Shown: positions 1 through 10,477, counted from the first letter of the stretch. The stretch: DNA of 64,000 nucleotides from an uncultured Flavobacteriales bacterium (GCA_943789205.1 CALSTG010000002.1:124001-188000); one strand, 5' to 3'. Notes: generated by a model from the sequence alone, not told the origin. A program made the numbers and translations.

Positions 1-1379
1 AACGGTTTTTGAATGTACCTACCTCACAAGCAAACAATATAACAACTGGCAGAATTTATCAATCGGTAATAGAAAAAGAACGAAAAGGAGATTTTTTAGG
101 TAAAACCGTTCAAGTAATACCGCATGTCACAGATGAAATAAAGCAACGTATTCAATTGTTATCTAAAAATAACAAATACGATATTGTTATTACAGAGATC
201 GGTGGGACTGTTGGGGATATTGAATCTCTGCCTTATATTGAAGCTGTTCGACAAATGATGTGGGAACATGAAAAGGATTGTCTTGTTATTCACCTTACCC
301 TCATCCCCTACTTATCTGCAGCTGGAGAGCTCAAAACAAAACCGACACAACATTCAGTTAAAGCATTACTTGAATTAGGGGTTCAACCAGATATCCTATG
401 TTGCCGTTCAGAGCACGAATTAGATTTAAATTTACGAAGAAAAATAGCTAAGTTTTGTAATGTTTCCATGAATGCTGTTATAGAAGCAAGAGATGCCTCC
501 TCAATATATGATGTTCCTTTATTAATGCAAGCTGAGGAGCTCGATAGTGTGGTGCTTGAAAAGCTTGGATTGTCTAGAAAATCGACGCCTGAATTGAAAA
601 TGTGGAAACATTTCTTAGAAAGGCTTAAAAATCCCAAGACGGATGTTAATATTGCACTAATTGGCAAATATGTAGAGCTTAAAGATTCCTACAAGTCAAT
701 TAGCGAGGCTTTTATTCATGCTGGCGTATCGAATGATACTAAAGTTAATTTAAATTGGATCCATTCAGATAAACTCGATAAGTCAAATGTAGAGAAGCAA
801 TTGTCTCAAATGGATGGAGTTTTAGTTGCGCCTGGTTTTGGTTCGAGAGGTGTGGCAGGAAAAATAGATGCCGTTCAATTTGCTAGGGAACGTGAAATTC
901 CATTTTTAGGAATTTGTTTAGGAATGCAATGTGCTGTGATAGAATTTGCAAGAAATGTCTTAGACCTTGATGATGCAAATACTACCGAAATAGCTTCAAA
1001 AACGAGTGCACCAGTAATTGCTATGATGGAAGAACAGAAAAGTATTTCAGATTATGGTGGAACCATGAGACTTGGAGCTTATAAATGTCAGCTGAACCCT
1101 AAGTCAAACATAGGTAAGGCTTTTCATTCTGACCTCATTTCAGAGCGTCATAGACATAGATATGAATTCAATAGTGAATATCGTGATTTATACGAATCAA
1201 ATGGGATGATTGCGACAGGAATCAACCCGGATACTGGTTTGGTTGAGGTCGTTGAAATCCCGAAGCACCCTTGGTTTGTAGGTGTTCAATTTCATCCGGA
1301 ATATAAAAGTACCGTAGATCAACCACACCCTTTATTCGTTGCGTTTGTAGGTGCAGCACTAAAAAATAAAAAGAAATAG
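1..1379 (+). CDS. pyrG: CTP synthase (5' truncated by window edge)
   Basis: Makes CTP from UTP, ATP and glutamine. The reading frame is open from base 3, where the codons before the first possible start (TTG at 9) read Arg-Phe, matching the ERF stretch of the synthetase domain, so roughly the first 80 residues lie upstream of the window and position 9 is not the true start. Visible are the NNITTGRIY and EIGGTVGDIES segments of the amidoligase domain and a class I glutamine amidotransferase domain with the nucleophile in GICLGMQC (about codon 303) and the His/Glu pair in QFHPEY near the end. Two bases separate it from yidC, so the two are probably co-transcribed. Identification is firm. Confidence 0.97.
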   Translation, partial: RFLNVPTSQANNITTGRIYQSVIEKERKGDFLGKTVQVIPHVTDEIKQRIQLLSKNNKYDIVITEIGGTVGDIESLPYIEAVRQMMWEHEKDCLVIHLTLIPYLSAAGELKTKPTQHSVKALLELGVQPDILCCRSEHELDLNLRRKIAKFCNVSMNAVIEARDASSIYDVPLLMQAEELDSVVLEKLGLSRKSTPELKMWKHFLERLKNPKTDVNIALIGKYVELKDSYKSISEAFIHAGVSNDTKVNLNWIHSDKLDKSNVEKQLSQMDGVLVAPGFGSRGVAGKIDAVQFAREREIPFLGICLGMQCAVIEFARNVLDLDDANTTEIASKTSAPVIAMMEEQKSISDYGGTMRLGAYKCQLNPKSNIGKAFHSDLISERHRHRYEFNSEYRDLYESNGMIATGINPDTGLVEVVEIPKHPWFVGVQFHPEYKSTVDQPHPLFVAFVGAALKNKKK

Positions 1380-1381
1380 AA

Positions 1382-3238
1382 ATGGATCGTAATACCCTAA
1401 CAGGACTTGTATTAATTGGTTTATTATTAACCGTTTTTACCATAATAAATAAACCTAGCGAGGAAGAGCTTAAAGCCCAACAAGAGAAAGTTGAAAAAGC
1501 AAAATTAGCGCAATCAAAAGCTAAAGATAGTATTGAAGTGCGTACGCCTCAGCGTGATGTTGTTGATACACTTGTCTCAGACTCTACAATAAAGCAGAGT
1601 CTAATTCCATCTGTAAAGGATAGTGTTTTTATAAGAACTACAGATAAGTTTAGGATTGAATTTTCTACGAAGGGTGGGCAGATTTCAGCCATGTATCTCA
1701 ATGATTATAGAAGCTATTTAGATTATAACAACAATGTTAAAAGTGCACTTTGCTTATTCAAAAAAGGCGACCACCTCACCTCCTACTCTTTCTATGATGG
1801 AGATAAGAGAATTCAAACCAAAAACTTAGACTTTACGCTGAAAAATGAATCTCAAAACAAGGTTGTGCTTGAGGCTCCCTATAAATCTGGGTTGATCAGA
1901 CAAACATACATTCTCAAGGAAAATTCATACAACATAGATTATCAGGTTTCATTTGTGAATCTCAACGATATCTCTAAGGATAACATTCAATTAAATTGGA
2001 AAGCATCCTTCTTACAAACTGAAAAATTATTATCTGAACAAAGAAGGGTTTCTACAATTTGCTTTGATGAGAATGAAGAGGGTTTTGATTATCTAAGCGA
2101 GACATCTGAAGATGATAAGTCATTTGAAAATGAGGTGAATTGGATTGCATACAAGCAATCTTACTTTTCGTCATTTTTGAAACCCAAATCATCCTTTCAA
2201 AAGAAAGGAACCTCAATTAAAGTGTCAACTTATGAGGAGGGAAGCTCCAAAGACACTACGCATATTAAAGACTTTTCATCGAGCCTTACGCTTAATCTTG
2301 ATAAGAACTCGAACAATACGGCTAGCTTCTCATGGTATTTTGGACCGAATGATTATGAAATACTGAATGATTATGACGCAGAATATGATAATATATTAAA
2401 TTTTGGATGGGGCTTGTTCAGGTGGATCAATATATATGCTGTTCAACCCGTCTTTAACTTCTTGTTGTCTATGGGGCTAGGTCTAGGTCTTGCTATTTTC
2501 TTACTAACGTTTCTCATTAAAATGGCACTTATGCCAGTTCAATGGAAAATGTTTGTTTCTTCTGTTAAAATGAGAATTCTAAAGCCAAAAACAGAAGCCT
2601 TAAACGCGAAGTACCCGAACAAAGACGACGCGATGAAGAAACAAATGGAAATGATGAATCTTTATAAGCAATCTGGTGCTAGTCCCCTATCCGGATGTCT
2701 GCCAATGCTCATTCAAATGCCGATTCTTTTGGCTGTGTTTCGATTCTTCCCTTCGTCCTTTGGTTTGAGACAGCAGTCTTTTTTATGGGCTGATGATTTA
2801 TCTTCTTATGATTCAATTTTTGACTTTGGTTTTAGTATTCCTTTATATGGTGACCATATTAGTTTGTTTACATTATTAATGTCTGCAACAACTGTAGCAT
2901 ATACTTTTATGAATAGTGGCAATGTTCAACAGCCAACACAACCTGGAATGCCAAATATGAAAGTGTTAATGTATCTCCTTCCTGTAATGATGATTTTCTT
3001 TTTTAACAATTATGCATCAGGATTGAGCTACTATTATTTCATATCAACGCTCTTTTCGATCTTAATTATGTTCATGATTAAACGATTCTTTGTGGATGAG
3101 GAGAAACTAAAACAGAAAATGGAAAACATGGCTACAACAGCAGCTGCATCAGGTCCTAAAAAGAAATCGCGTTTCCAAGAAAAACTTGAAGAAATGCAAA
3201 AGAAACAACAAGAGGCACTAAAAAACAAAAAGAAGTAA
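1382..3238 (+). CDS. yidC: Membrane protein insertase YidC
   Basis: Inserts and folds inner-membrane proteins, alone or with SecYEG. The 618 residues have the Gram-negative layout: an N-terminal membrane anchor (about residues 5-23), a large periplasmic beta domain (about 85-340), then the conserved hydrophobic core beginning near [16 protein letters not shown], with the helical hairpin region [19 protein letters not shown] and further membrane segments up to about 560, and a lysine-rich cytoplasmic tail ending KNKKK. Starts 2 nt after pyrG and its stop overlaps the next start by one base (TAATG). Length and motifs fit Bacteroidota YidC. Confidence 0.97.
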   Translation: MDRNTLTGLVLIGLLLTVFTIINKPSEEELKAQQEKVEKAKLAQSKAKDSIEVRTPQRDVVDTLVSDSTIKQSLIPSVKDSVFIRTTDKFRIEFSTKGGQISAMYLNDYRSYLDYNNNVKSALCLFKKGDHLTSYSFYDGDKRIQTKNLDFTLKNESQNKVVLEAPYKSGLIRQTYILKENSYNIDYQVSFVNLNDISKDNIQLNWKASFLQTEKLLSEQRRVSTICFDENEEGFDYLSETSEDDKSFENEVNWIAYKQSYFSSFLKPKSSFQKKGTSIKVSTYEEGSSKDTTHIKDFSSSLTLNLDKNSNNTASFSWYFGPNDYEILNDYDAEYDNILNFGWGLFRWINIYAVQPVFNFLLSMGLGLGLAIFLLTFLIKMALMPVQWKMFVSSVKMRILKPKTEALNAKYPNKDDAMKKQMEMMNLYKQSGASPLSGCLPMLIQMPILLAVFRFFPSSFGLRQQSFLWADDLSSYDSIFDFGFSIPLYGDHISLFTLLMSATTVAYTFMNSGNVQQPTQPGMPNMKVLMYLLPVMMIFFFNNYASGLSYYYFISTLFSILIMFMIKRFFVDEEKLKQKMENMATTAAASGPKKKSRFQEKLEEMQKKQQEALKNKKK

Positions 3239-3894
3239 TGAAATTTTTTATTGATACTGCGAACCTGGATGAAATTAAAGAGGCGCATAGTTTAGGAATT
3301 CTAGATGGTGTAACGACAAATCCATCATTAATGGCCAAAGAAGGTATTACTGGTGAAGAAAATATTATCAACCACTACAAAGCCATTTGTAATATTGTCG
3401 ACGGTGATGTAAGCGCTGAAGTAATTAGTACAGATTTCGAGGGTATGATTGCTGAAGGTGAAAAGTTAGCAGCACTTCATGCAAATATTGTTGTTAAAGT
3501 ACCAATGATTTTGGAAGGGATAAAAGCGATAAAATATTTCACAGAAAAAGGGATTCGTACGAATTGCACCTTAGTTTTTTCTGCCGGTCAAGCTTTACTT
3601 GCTGCAAAAGCCGGTGCTTCTTACATTTCGCCATTTTTAGGCAGGTTGGATGATATTTCATCTAACGGGCTAGAGCTCATCAATCAAATCAAAACGGTAT
3701 ATAATAATTATGCTTTCGATACGGAAATTCTTGCGGCGTCCGTGAGGCATCCAATGCATATCATTCATTGTGCTGAAATTGGAGCTGATATAATGACTGG
3801 TCCACTTAAAGCCATTAAAGCTTTAGCCAATCACCCATTGACGGATTTAGGGCTTCAAAAATTCTTAGAAGACCACGCAAAGGGAAATAAGTAA
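3238..3894 (+). CDS. fsa: Fructose-6-phosphate aldolase / type 3B transaldolase
   Basis: Small TIM-barrel class I aldolase of the TalC/FSA/MipB group. Begins [16 protein letters not shown], with [13 protein letters not shown], the Schiff-base lysine in NIVVKVPM (about residue 85) and the [20 protein letters not shown] and PFLGRLDD stretches. At 218 residues it has the usual length of this subfamily, shorter than classical transaldolase. Family members either move a dihydroxyacetone unit (transaldolase) or cleave fructose 6-phosphate; sequence reading alone does not separate the two. It overlaps both neighbours by one base, so translation is probably coupled within the pyrG-yidC transcript. 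Confidence 0.92.
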   Translation: MKFFIDTANLDEIKEAHSLGILDGVTTNPSLMAKEGITGEENIINHYKAICNIVDGDVSAEVISTDFEGMIAEGEKLAALHANIVVKVPMILEGIKAIKYFTEKGIRTNCTLVFSAGQALLAAKAGASYISPFLGRLDDISSNGLELINQIKTVYNNYAFDTEILAASVRHPMHIIHCAEIGADIMTGPLKAIKALANHPLTDLGLQKFLEDHAKGNK

Positions 3895-4355
3895 TGTTTT
3901 CCAGGGAGGAAAAAAAGCAAATGAATATTGATTTCTGGGATGGCTTTAAGTCATATATGAGGAAGTCAAAATCTTCAGTACTCCCAAGAGTCAATTGGTT
4001 GGCTTACCCGACGGACCTTAAACATACATACCTAAGATTGTTTTGTGATGATTCAATTACGGCTGTGCGTTATGACATACAATTCAAAGATAACGATGTT
4101 AGGTCTTTGTTTTGGGAGCAGCTCAACGAGCTTAAAAAGCTCTTGAATGCCACTATGAATATAGAAACGAGGTGGGTTGAGCATATGGATTCTAATGGAA
4201 TGGTCATCAGTAGAATTTATTGGGAGTCACAAGACTGGAGCTTGTATAAAACTAAGGATTGGAAAAAGATGTATCGATTTTTGCAAGACCGACTTTTGGA
4301 GTTTGATCTTTTTTACCAAGAGTATAAAGAAATTCTTATTAATTTGATAAAATAA
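3894..4355 (+). CDS. DUF4268 family protein
   Basis: A 153-residue cytoplasmic protein without signal peptide or membrane segment. The core from about residue 11 (NIDFWDGFKSYMRKSK) with the W-rich stretch RIYWESQDWSLYKTKDWKK and a C-terminal helix of acidic and aromatic residues (FDLFYQEYKEIL) is typical of DUF4268, a domain also found attached to restriction or DNA-binding proteins; here it stands alone. Function not known. ATG overlaps the aldolase stop by one base (TAATG). An internal ATG at codon 10, just before NIDFWDGF, could be an alternative start. Confidence 0.8.
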   Translation: MFSREEKKQMNIDFWDGFKSYMRKSKSSVLPRVNWLAYPTDLKHTYLRLFCDDSITAVRYDIQFKDNDVRSLFWEQLNELKKLLNATMNIETRWVEHMDSNGMVISRIYWESQDWSLYKTKDWKKMYRFLQDRLLEFDLFYQEYKEILINLIK

Positions 4356-4363
4356 CAAATACA

Positions 4364-5155
4364 ATGATCAAAGTAGTTAAAATTATTTTTGTGTTTCTTA
4401 CGCTTTATTCAAGTGCTCAAGTTACCGTTTACACTACGGATTTTCAAAATGGACTTCCTGGTGATTTTACCTTTATAAATAACGATGGTAACGCGCCATT
4501 TGACCCAAGTTATTCGGCGCCTTGGATCTGTATTGAGGATCCAGAAAATCCAAGTGATAGCATTGCAGCAAGCACCTCCTATTTTGTAACGCCGGACACT
4601 GCGGATCGTTGGATGATTACTCCAGAATTATCTCTAGGTGCATATGGCAACCAAATCAATTGGAATGCAAAATCACAGGACGCCTCATTTCCGGATGATT
4701 ACTATGTACTTGTTTCCACAACGGATAATTCATTGGAAAGCTTTGTTGATACTGTCGGGTACATTGAGGGTGAAAACTTTGAGTGGACCGAGAGGCTGGT
4801 TGACTTGAGTGATGCCGGTTATAATGATCAAAGTGTTTACGTTGCTTTTGTTTTGCGTACATATGATGGCTTCAAATTGTATATAGATGATATTGAGGTG
4901 ATAAAAGAAGATGATGCAGGAGTCAATACGTTTACTAATTTCACTTATGAGCTTTATCCAAATCCAGTTAAAGTAAAGCTTCAAATCAATTGTAATATCA
5001 GCATAGATGAAATAATTATATTAGATTATAAAGGTCGTAAAGTTTATATTGGACAGGATAAAAATATAGATGTCAGTGAATTCAATCCAGGTCTTTATAT
5101 GATCAATGTCAAAACTTCCTTAGGGGAAGTGACTAAAAGATTTATTAAATACTAG
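4364..5155 (+). CDS. Secreted protein with T9SS type A sorting domain
   Basis: A 263-residue exported protein: signal peptide (MIKVVKIIFVFLTLYSSAQ), then a beta-rich domain of the choice-of-anchor-J / cleaved-adhesin type (YTTDFQNGLPGDF, APWICIED, DRWMITPELSL, FVLRTYDGFKLYIDDIEV), then a C-terminal type IX sorting domain starting at YELYPNPVKVKLQI and ending GLYMINVKTSLGEVTKRF. The C-terminal signal predicts passage through the T9SS outer-membrane pore and attachment or release at the cell surface. Substrate or binding partner unknown. Starts 8 nt after the DUF4268 gene. Confidence 0.85.
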   Translation: MIKVVKIIFVFLTLYSSAQVTVYTTDFQNGLPGDFTFINNDGNAPFDPSYSAPWICIEDPENPSDSIAASTSYFVTPDTADRWMITPELSLGAYGNQINWNAKSQDASFPDDYYVLVSTTDNSLESFVDTVGYIEGENFEWTERLVDLSDAGYNDQSVYVAFVLRTYDGFKLYIDDIEVIKEDDAGVNTFTNFTYELYPNPVKVKLQINCNISIDEIIILDYKGRKVYIGQDKNIDVSEFNPGLYMINVKTSLGEVTKRFIKY

Positions 5156-5159
5156 ACCA

Positions 5160-5822
5160 TTGGTTCATTTGGTTCAGAGTCGTGTTAAAGCTTATTTCTT
5201 AGATAAAGAAGGTAGTCATGATTGGTATCACATTAAAAGAGTTTTGGAGCTTAGCCGAGAAATCCATGCTATTGAAGGAGGTAATAAAGAGCTTGTAGAG
5301 TTGTGTGCTCTTCTTCACGATGTCTCGGACCACAAGTATAATGGAGGTGATTACGAGCTTGGAGGAGCCGTTGCAAGAGAATGGATTATGGACGCAGGGG
5401 GAAGTGATGAGCTGGCAAATCAAGTTTCTTTAATTGTACCTAAAATTTCATACAAAGGTGCTAATGTCGAGGATCAGAAGCTGCCTATTGAAGGGCAAAT
5501 AGTAAGAGACGCTGATCGACTTGATGCGATCGGTGCGATTGGTGTAGCTCGGGCTTTTGCATATGGTGGTAGTAAAAATAGACCTTTATTTAACCCAGAT
5601 ATCAAACCAGTGATGCATGATTCAAAGGAAGCTTATTTAAACGCTAAAACACACACGGTAAATCATTTCTATGAAAAATTACTGAAGATAAAAGATAGAA
5701 TAGAAACGGCTTCAGGAAAAATAATCGCAAAGCAAAGACATGAATTTATGGTTTCGTTTTTAGAACAATTTCATAGTGAATGGAATATAAAAGCTTCTTA
5801 TGACGATTGGTTCAAGAGCTGA
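5160..5822 (+). CDS. HD domain hydrolase (YedJ-like)
   Basis: A 220-residue metal-dependent phosphohydrolase of the HD superfamily. The metal-ligand motifs are H (SHDWYHIKRV, about residue 20), HD (ALLHDVSDHKY, about 57) and D (IVRDADRLDAIGAIGVARA, about 115), the last being characteristic of the YedJ group, whose natural substrate is not settled. The only start that keeps the conserved N-terminus is TTG at 5160; no ATG or GTG exists upstream in frame after the previous gene's stop. Its last 25 bases overlap the 3' end of the convergent GSCFA gene. Confidence 0.85.
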   Translation: MVHLVQSRVKAYFLDKEGSHDWYHIKRVLELSREIHAIEGGNKELVELCALLHDVSDHKYNGGDYELGGAVAREWIMDAGGSDELANQVSLIVPKISYKGANVEDQKLPIEGQIVRDADRLDAIGAIGVARAFAYGGSKNRPLFNPDIKPVMHDSKEAYLNAKTHTVNHFYEKLLKIKDRIETASGKIIAKQRHEFMVSFLEQFHSEWNIKASYDDWFKS

Positions 5823-6736
5823 TCAATCAAAAGGTTCTGTTTTTCAATCCATTCTTGATGCTTTTCGCTTTCAGTTGTGTTTTTATTGATTTCCTTATGT
5901 CTTTTAGCTTTGTTGAGTTTAGCAATCTTTTGTGAAATTTCACTGTTACTCTTATTCAGATATGCTTGGTCAAACAATCTCCAAACCTCATTAATAGCTT
6001 GGTCACTAGGATGAATTAGATCTGTATTAAAAAATCTATAATCTCTTAAAACATCGTTAATAAATTCAAATGAAGGGAAGTAGCTAATGTTTTTTTTTCT
6101 TTCTAAAAGCTCAATAGCAGCGGACAATCTGGATTTACTTCTATTGTTTGCTACCAAACCATCTTTGATATGACGGACGGGACTTACAGTAAAAATAATA
6201 TTTAGTTCAGGGTTCCATGATTGTAATTCTTCAATAATTGCTTCCCAAGATTCATACATCTCATCCATTGAAGTAGCCTCCTTATTAAATAATTCTGAAG
6301 GTTGCTTGTGACAATTCGCAACGATTTTATTAAGCGTTTTATGCCTATAGCCTATTGATGTGCCAAATGTTATAAATAAAAAGGCATGTCCGGATATTTG
6401 CTGTTTCAGTTGTTTTCGTTTAGAAATCACAAGATCTTTATGGGCTTTAGCCGAAACAGATTGTAGTTTATGAGCAGAACCCCAGTCTGTAACATATGTA
6501 TTTTGATTTAAAAGGTTTAAATCAACTGAATCGGTTATGCTTGCCCTTAACATGTCAATTATGGGTTGTGGATGAAATGTTGTCCCAAATGGATTGGAAA
6601 GAACGTTAAAACCATGCTCATGCGCTAAATGACCGATATGGTCAGAAAAACAGCTACCGAGAAAACATAATTTGTCTTTAAAGTCTATATTGAAATCAGC
6701 GGTGTATTTCGGATATGGTAAATGAAACTTTGACAT
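5798..6736 (-). CDS. GSCFA domain protein
   Basis: A 312-residue cytoplasmic protein with the family signature near the N-terminus (KLCFLGSCFSDHIGHLA, with the typical GSCF core) followed by SNPFGTTFHPQPI and FLFITFGTSIGYR, and a C-terminal NTDLIHPSDQAINEVW stretch. The fold is related to SGNH/GDSL hydrolases: the GSCF serine is a plausible nucleophile and the DLIHPS segment a plausible Asp-His pair, but no substrate is established. The region after about residue 255 is charged and low-complexity. Start overlaps the recN stop by one base; gene order recN-GSCFA is common in Flavobacteriia. Confidence 0.85.
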   Translation of the reverse strand: MSKFHLPYPKYTADFNIDFKDKLCFLGSCFSDHIGHLAHEHGFNVLSNPFGTTFHPQPIIDMLRASITDSVDLNLLNQNTYVTDWGSAHKLQSVSAKAHKDLVISKRKQLKQQISGHAFLFITFGTSIGYRHKTLNKIVANCHKQPSELFNKEATSMDEMYESWEAIIEELQSWNPELNIIFTVSPVRHIKDGLVANNRSKSRLSAAIELLERKKNISYFPSFEFINDVLRDYRFFNTDLIHPSDQAINEVWRLFDQAYLNKSNSEISQKIAKLNKAKRHKEINKNTTESEKHQEWIEKQNLLIDQLLNQSS

Positions 6737-8376
6737 TAACTCATAAGTGATTTGGCGGTTGCTAAAGCGGCTTTGGAGACATCTTCTCCGCTCATTAAAC
6801 GTGCTACCTCATAAACGCGTTCCTCTTCATTTAAATCACGCACGTAGGTTTGTGTAAGTTCTTCTCCCTGTTTTTTCTCTACAACGAGATGTGATTCAGC
6901 TTTAGAGGCTACTTGAGGAAGGTGAGAAATTACTATAAGCTGTGATTGTTGCCCCATACTTTTTAACAATACACCTATTTTATCTGCGACATCACCAGAG
7001 ACCCCTGAATCGATTTCATCAAACAGAATGGTAGGCATATTCTTCTCCTCTGATATTTGTTTGAGTAATGCTAGCATTAATCTTGAGAGCTCTCCTCCAC
7101 TTGCTGCATTTTCTATCTCAATCATTTCATAACCTTTGTTCGCAGAAAAGATCATGCTAAGGTTTGTAATACCTGTTCGCTTTAAATCATTTCTTGAAAT
7201 TTCAAAATCCAATTTCGTTTCAGGAAGTTTAAGTTTTTCTAGTTCCAATTTAAGCTTTGAAGTGATGCTATTCTTTCCATTTAATCTATTTGAATGAAGT
7301 GCTTCAGCCCTTTTAAAGAGCTCATCTTTTAGTTGAAGAAATTCCTTCTCTGATTTAACGATTGAATTATTTAATTCTTCTAGGTTCTCTTGTTTTTTAG
7401 AAAGTGTGTTTTGCAGCTCTAATAGTTCTGTCTGATCTGAAAGCTTATGTTTTATAAGAAGGCGATTATAGTCATCCCATAATTGTAACACAATGGTTTT
7501 ACGTTCAGGATCCTCTTCCATACTATCAATGTAATAGGAAGATTCTGAAGAGATATGGCTTAAATCATTCTCTAAATTATGTAATCTTTCTAAAATTTCC
7601 GTAAGCGCTTTGTCTTTGGAAGCTAGTTTATCTAGTTTAAAAATGTACTGCCTAATTTGTGCATAAATACCATTTTCTTCTGTGAATTGCGTCGTTTGAC
7701 TTAAAATAGCACGAATATCATCAGCATTTTCTAATTTGAACAACTCAGCTTCTAATGCTTTATAATTGATTTCTTTAAGCTTTAACTCACTAAGCTCTCC
7801 CTGTAAAAAAAGATGATAATCTCTGTCTTTATTGGCTTTTTCTAATTTCAGCTTTAAATTATTTAGCAACTCTTTTTGTGATAGATACGCATCGAAATGA
7901 TTTGAAAAGTCAACAGCCATTTGTTCGTTTCCCGATAACAAATCATAAAGCTCAAGCTGTGTCGTTTTAGATTTTAGTTCAAAGGTGTTGTATTGCGAGT
8001 GCACCATAAGCTTTTTGGAGGAAAAAGCTTTCAAAGTGCCCAAAGAAACAGGAGAATCATTAATAAATGCTCTTGATTTTCCATCACGAACAATTTCTCT
8101 ACGTATAAGTACGGTTTTATCAAAATCAAGATTGTGCGTCTCAAAAAAAAACTGATCACCAGGTGTTGCGTCAATAACTGCCTCTACGATTGCTTTTTTA
8201 CCGTACGCACCAACTAGGCTAGAATGTGCCCTTTCTCCTAAAAGTAACGAAAACGCATTAAGTAAAATAGATTTACCCGAACCTGTTTCACCTGTGAGTA
8301 CTGTAAATCCATCGTTTAAATCAAGTTCAAGGTCCTGGATTAACGCAAAATTGGAAATGCGCAGTTTCTGAATCAT
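6736..8376 (-). CDS. recN: DNA repair protein RecN
   Basis: SMC-like ATPase acting early in double-strand-break repair. It has Walker A (GETGSGKSILL, about residue 30), a long central coiled coil (about 160-380), the ABC-type signature (ASGGELSRLMLAL), Walker B (PTILFDEIDSGVSG) and the terminal HLPQVA switch. The 546-residue length is normal. Start sits 3 nt downstream of the PorD-like gene in the same transcription unit; no SOS box is expected or seen in this phylum. Confidence 0.97.
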   Translation of the reverse strand: MIQKLRISNFALIQDLELDLNDGFTVLTGETGSGKSILLNAFSLLLGERAHSSLVGAYGKKAIVEAVIDATPGDQFFFETHNLDFDKTVLIRREIVRDGKSRAFINDSPVSLGTLKAFSSKKLMVHSQYNTFELKSKTTQLELYDLLSGNEQMAVDFSNHFDAYLSQKELLNNLKLKLEKANKDRDYHLFLQGELSELKLKEINYKALEAELFKLENADDIRAILSQTTQFTEENGIYAQIRQYIFKLDKLASKDKALTEILERLHNLENDLSHISSESSYYIDSMEEDPERKTIVLQLWDDYNRLLIKHKLSDQTELLELQNTLSKKQENLEELNNSIVKSEKEFLQLKDELFKRAEALHSNRLNGKNSITSKLKLELEKLKLPETKLDFEISRNDLKRTGITNLSMIFSANKGYEMIEIENAASGGELSRLMLALLKQISEEKNMPTILFDEIDSGVSGDVADKIGVLLKSMGQQSQLIVISHLPQVASKAESHLVVEKKQGEELTQTYVRDLNEEERVYEVARLMSGEDVSKAALATAKSLMS

Positions 8377-8379
8377 AGG

Positions 8380-9285
8380 TTAATTTAATATCGCTTGGAA
8401 TTTAGAGCTATTTCCTGGGTCCAATCTTTTTAAAAGATTTACGAAATCTGTTTTTTGCTTCGTATCTGATTCCGAAAGTAAGCTTTTGAGCTCATCAGTT
8501 TTACAATAAACAAAATTAATAATATTCACAGTGTTCGGTCTAGTTTGAACAACAGGCTTAAGTTTAAGTAGTGCCTTGTAAATTTCTTTTATCCCATCCT
8601 TTTTATCCTCATAAAGCTTATCAATCCCTTTTCTATGATAGGCATACATACAATCTCTTAAAGGTTGAAAAAGCTGCTGTAGGGAATTGTCAACGAGCCA
8701 ATACCTATTTCTCTTTCCAGTTTCACTTGCCTTCCAACCCGCAGCACCAGAAGTTTGGGCGTTAGAAACAATTTGCTGTGCTTCCGTGAAATAAGGAGTG
8801 CCAGCATTGGGGCTGAACGTATCATAGTCTGTACCTATCATAAATAGGGCATAAAAAGAAAGTATAGACGACAAGTTGTCTCTAAAAGCATTTTTGGCAT
8901 AATACAGAGGTGTGTTTCTTGAATAAGAAAAAACAACATTTTCATCCATAAAATTAAACACCAAAGAATTGTAGCTAGAATTAAAGGCTGGTCTACTCAT
9001 GAGCACCTGTATTGAGCCACTAAAGGTGCCCATTGTCGGTATATTCTTGATCTGAAGCTGAATGGAGCAATTGATACGCTCTTCAATATTAAATTTGTCT
9101 TTTGTCCATTTCGTACTATTCATGAAGTCAAAAATAACTTCTTCTAATTGCTCTAAAGCTTGTTGCTCTGTTGTAGTCACCTCAAGTTTGGCATCCGTTA
9201 TAATTGAAACCTGACAGTTTAATTCTTGGGCATCGTAAAATTGAGTAAAGCCTGTAATTAATATCAATAATAGTATTCTATGCAT
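8380..9285 (-). CDS. DUF4835 family secreted protein (PorD-like)
   Basis: A 301-residue exported protein with signal peptide (MHRILLLILITGFTQFYDAQ), then the DUF4835 domain: LNCQVSII start, FMNSTKWTKDKF, NFMDENVVFSYSRNTPLYY, FYALFMIGTDYDTFSPNAG, and GAAGWKASETGKRNRYWLV. Family members sit between coaBC and recN across Bacteroidota, and the Porphyromonas member has been linked with type IX secretion under the name PorD; that link is family knowledge recalled, not shown here. Probably periplasmic. Overlaps coaBC by 8 nt. Confidence 0.85.
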   Translation of the reverse strand: MHRILLLILITGFTQFYDAQELNCQVSIITDAKLEVTTTEQQALEQLEEVIFDFMNSTKWTKDKFNIEERINCSIQLQIKNIPTMGTFSGSIQVLMSRPAFNSSYNSLVFNFMDENVVFSYSRNTPLYYAKNAFRDNLSSILSFYALFMIGTDYDTFSPNAGTPYFTEAQQIVSNAQTSGAAGWKASETGKRNRYWLVDNSLQQLFQPLRDCMYAYHRKGIDKLYEDKKDGIKEIYKALLKLKPVVQTRPNTVNIINFVYCKTDELKSLLSESDTKQKTDFVNLLKRLDPGNSSKFQAILN

Positions 9286-10474
9286 CTAATCCTTCTATTA
9301 AGTCAATAAGTTGAATAGCAATTTTAAACTTATCTTGAAGCTCAAATGTTTCAAGCTTCCCAGTATTACCAAAGACAGTAACTTTATTCTGTTCGCCCCC
9401 GAAGGTCGCTCCTTCATCTTTTGTCGAATTTAAAACAATCAAGTCTAAGTTTTTTTGCTTTAATTTTATTAACGCATTTTCCTCTTCATTATTTGTTTCA
9501 AGCGCAAATCCTATTACTTTTTGCACTTTATTTTTATTAGAAGAGGCCCATTTTAATATATCCGGATTTTGTTCGAGCACAATTGTCTCAATACCATCGC
9601 GTTTTTTGAGCTTAATTTTTGCTGTATTTTGAGGTTTAAAATCAGCAACTGCAGCAGTAAATACACCAATTGAACTTTGATGCCAATGCTTTTTAACTTC
9701 ACTAAGCATATCCTCCGCAGTTGTGACATCTATCCTATTCAAATGGGGATGTTCTAGAATTTCTTTTGATGGCCCTGAAATCAGATCTACTTCGTATCCC
9801 CTTATTAATGCTGCTTTGGCTATTGCAAATCCCATTTTCCCTGAGGAATGGTTCGAGATATATCGTACGGGGTCAATTGCTTCTTGTGTTGGCCCCGCAG
9901 TGATACAAATTCGTTTTCCATTAGTTTTAGTCTGTTTTTCTAAAAATACAGCTATAAATTCAGCGATTTGTTCAGGTTCAGCCATTCTGCCCTCCCCTTC
10001 TAAACCGCTTGCGAGTTCTCCCGATTCTGCTGGGATTAACAAGACCCCATCTTTAGTTAAAACATCAATGTTTCTTAGAAATGACGGATGTTTATACATG
10101 TCCAAATCCATAGCAGGAGCAACAACAGTTTTTCCTTTCATTGAAAAATATGTAGCCAATAAAAGATTGTCGCAAAGACCATTTGCCATTTTGCCAATGG
10201 TATTCATTGTGGCAGGTGCAATTACCAACAAGTCAGCCCATTCCGCGTAAGCCACGTGGTTATTCCATGCCCCAGTTTCTTTATTCCAAAACTCAATAGC
10301 AACGTCATTTTTTGATAATGTGGAAAGAACAAGTGGACTTATAAAAGCAGAAGAGGCAGGAGTCATTATGCATTTGACTTCTGCCTCTTGTTTTTTTAAT
10401 ATGCGAATTAGGAACGCAATTTTGTACGCTGCAATACCTCCGGTGATTCCGAGAAGAATGCGTTTTCCGTACAT
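9278..10474 (-). CDS. coaBC: Bifunctional phosphopantothenoylcysteine decarboxylase / synthetase
   Basis: Two consecutive steps of coenzyme A synthesis. N-terminal CoaC flavoprotein domain (GITGGIAAYKIAFLIR; HVAYAEWADLLVIAPATMNT; active-site loop PAMDLDMYKHPSF) to about residue 185, then the CTP-dependent CoaB domain (ITAGPTQEAIDPVRYISN, SSGKMGFAIA, AAVADFKP). Length 398 is normal. Lies 3 nt downstream of rpoZ, a neighbour pair seen across Bacteroidota and reminiscent of the rpoZ-coaBC order of Firmicutes. Confidence 0.97.
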   Translation of the reverse strand: MYGKRILLGITGGIAAYKIAFLIRILKKQEAEVKCIMTPASSAFISPLVLSTLSKNDVAIEFWNKETGAWNNHVAYAEWADLLVIAPATMNTIGKMANGLCDNLLLATYFSMKGKTVVAPAMDLDMYKHPSFLRNIDVLTKDGVLLIPAESGELASGLEGEGRMAEPEQIAEFIAVFLEKQTKTNGKRICITAGPTQEAIDPVRYISNHSSGKMGFAIAKAALIRGYEVDLISGPSKEILEHPHLNRIDVTTAEDMLSEVKKHWHQSSIGVFTAAVADFKPQNTAKIKLKKRDGIETIVLEQNPDILKWASSNKNKVQKVIGFALETNNEEENALIKLKQKNLDLIVLNSTKDEGATFGGEQNKVTVFGNTGKLETFELQDKFKIAIQLIDLIEGLDA

Positions 10475-10477
10475 GTA

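Noticed and set aside
9723-10250. 175-codon open frame on the plus strand inside coaBC
   Set aside because: Antisense shadow of a clear, conserved coaBC; no promoter or family features.
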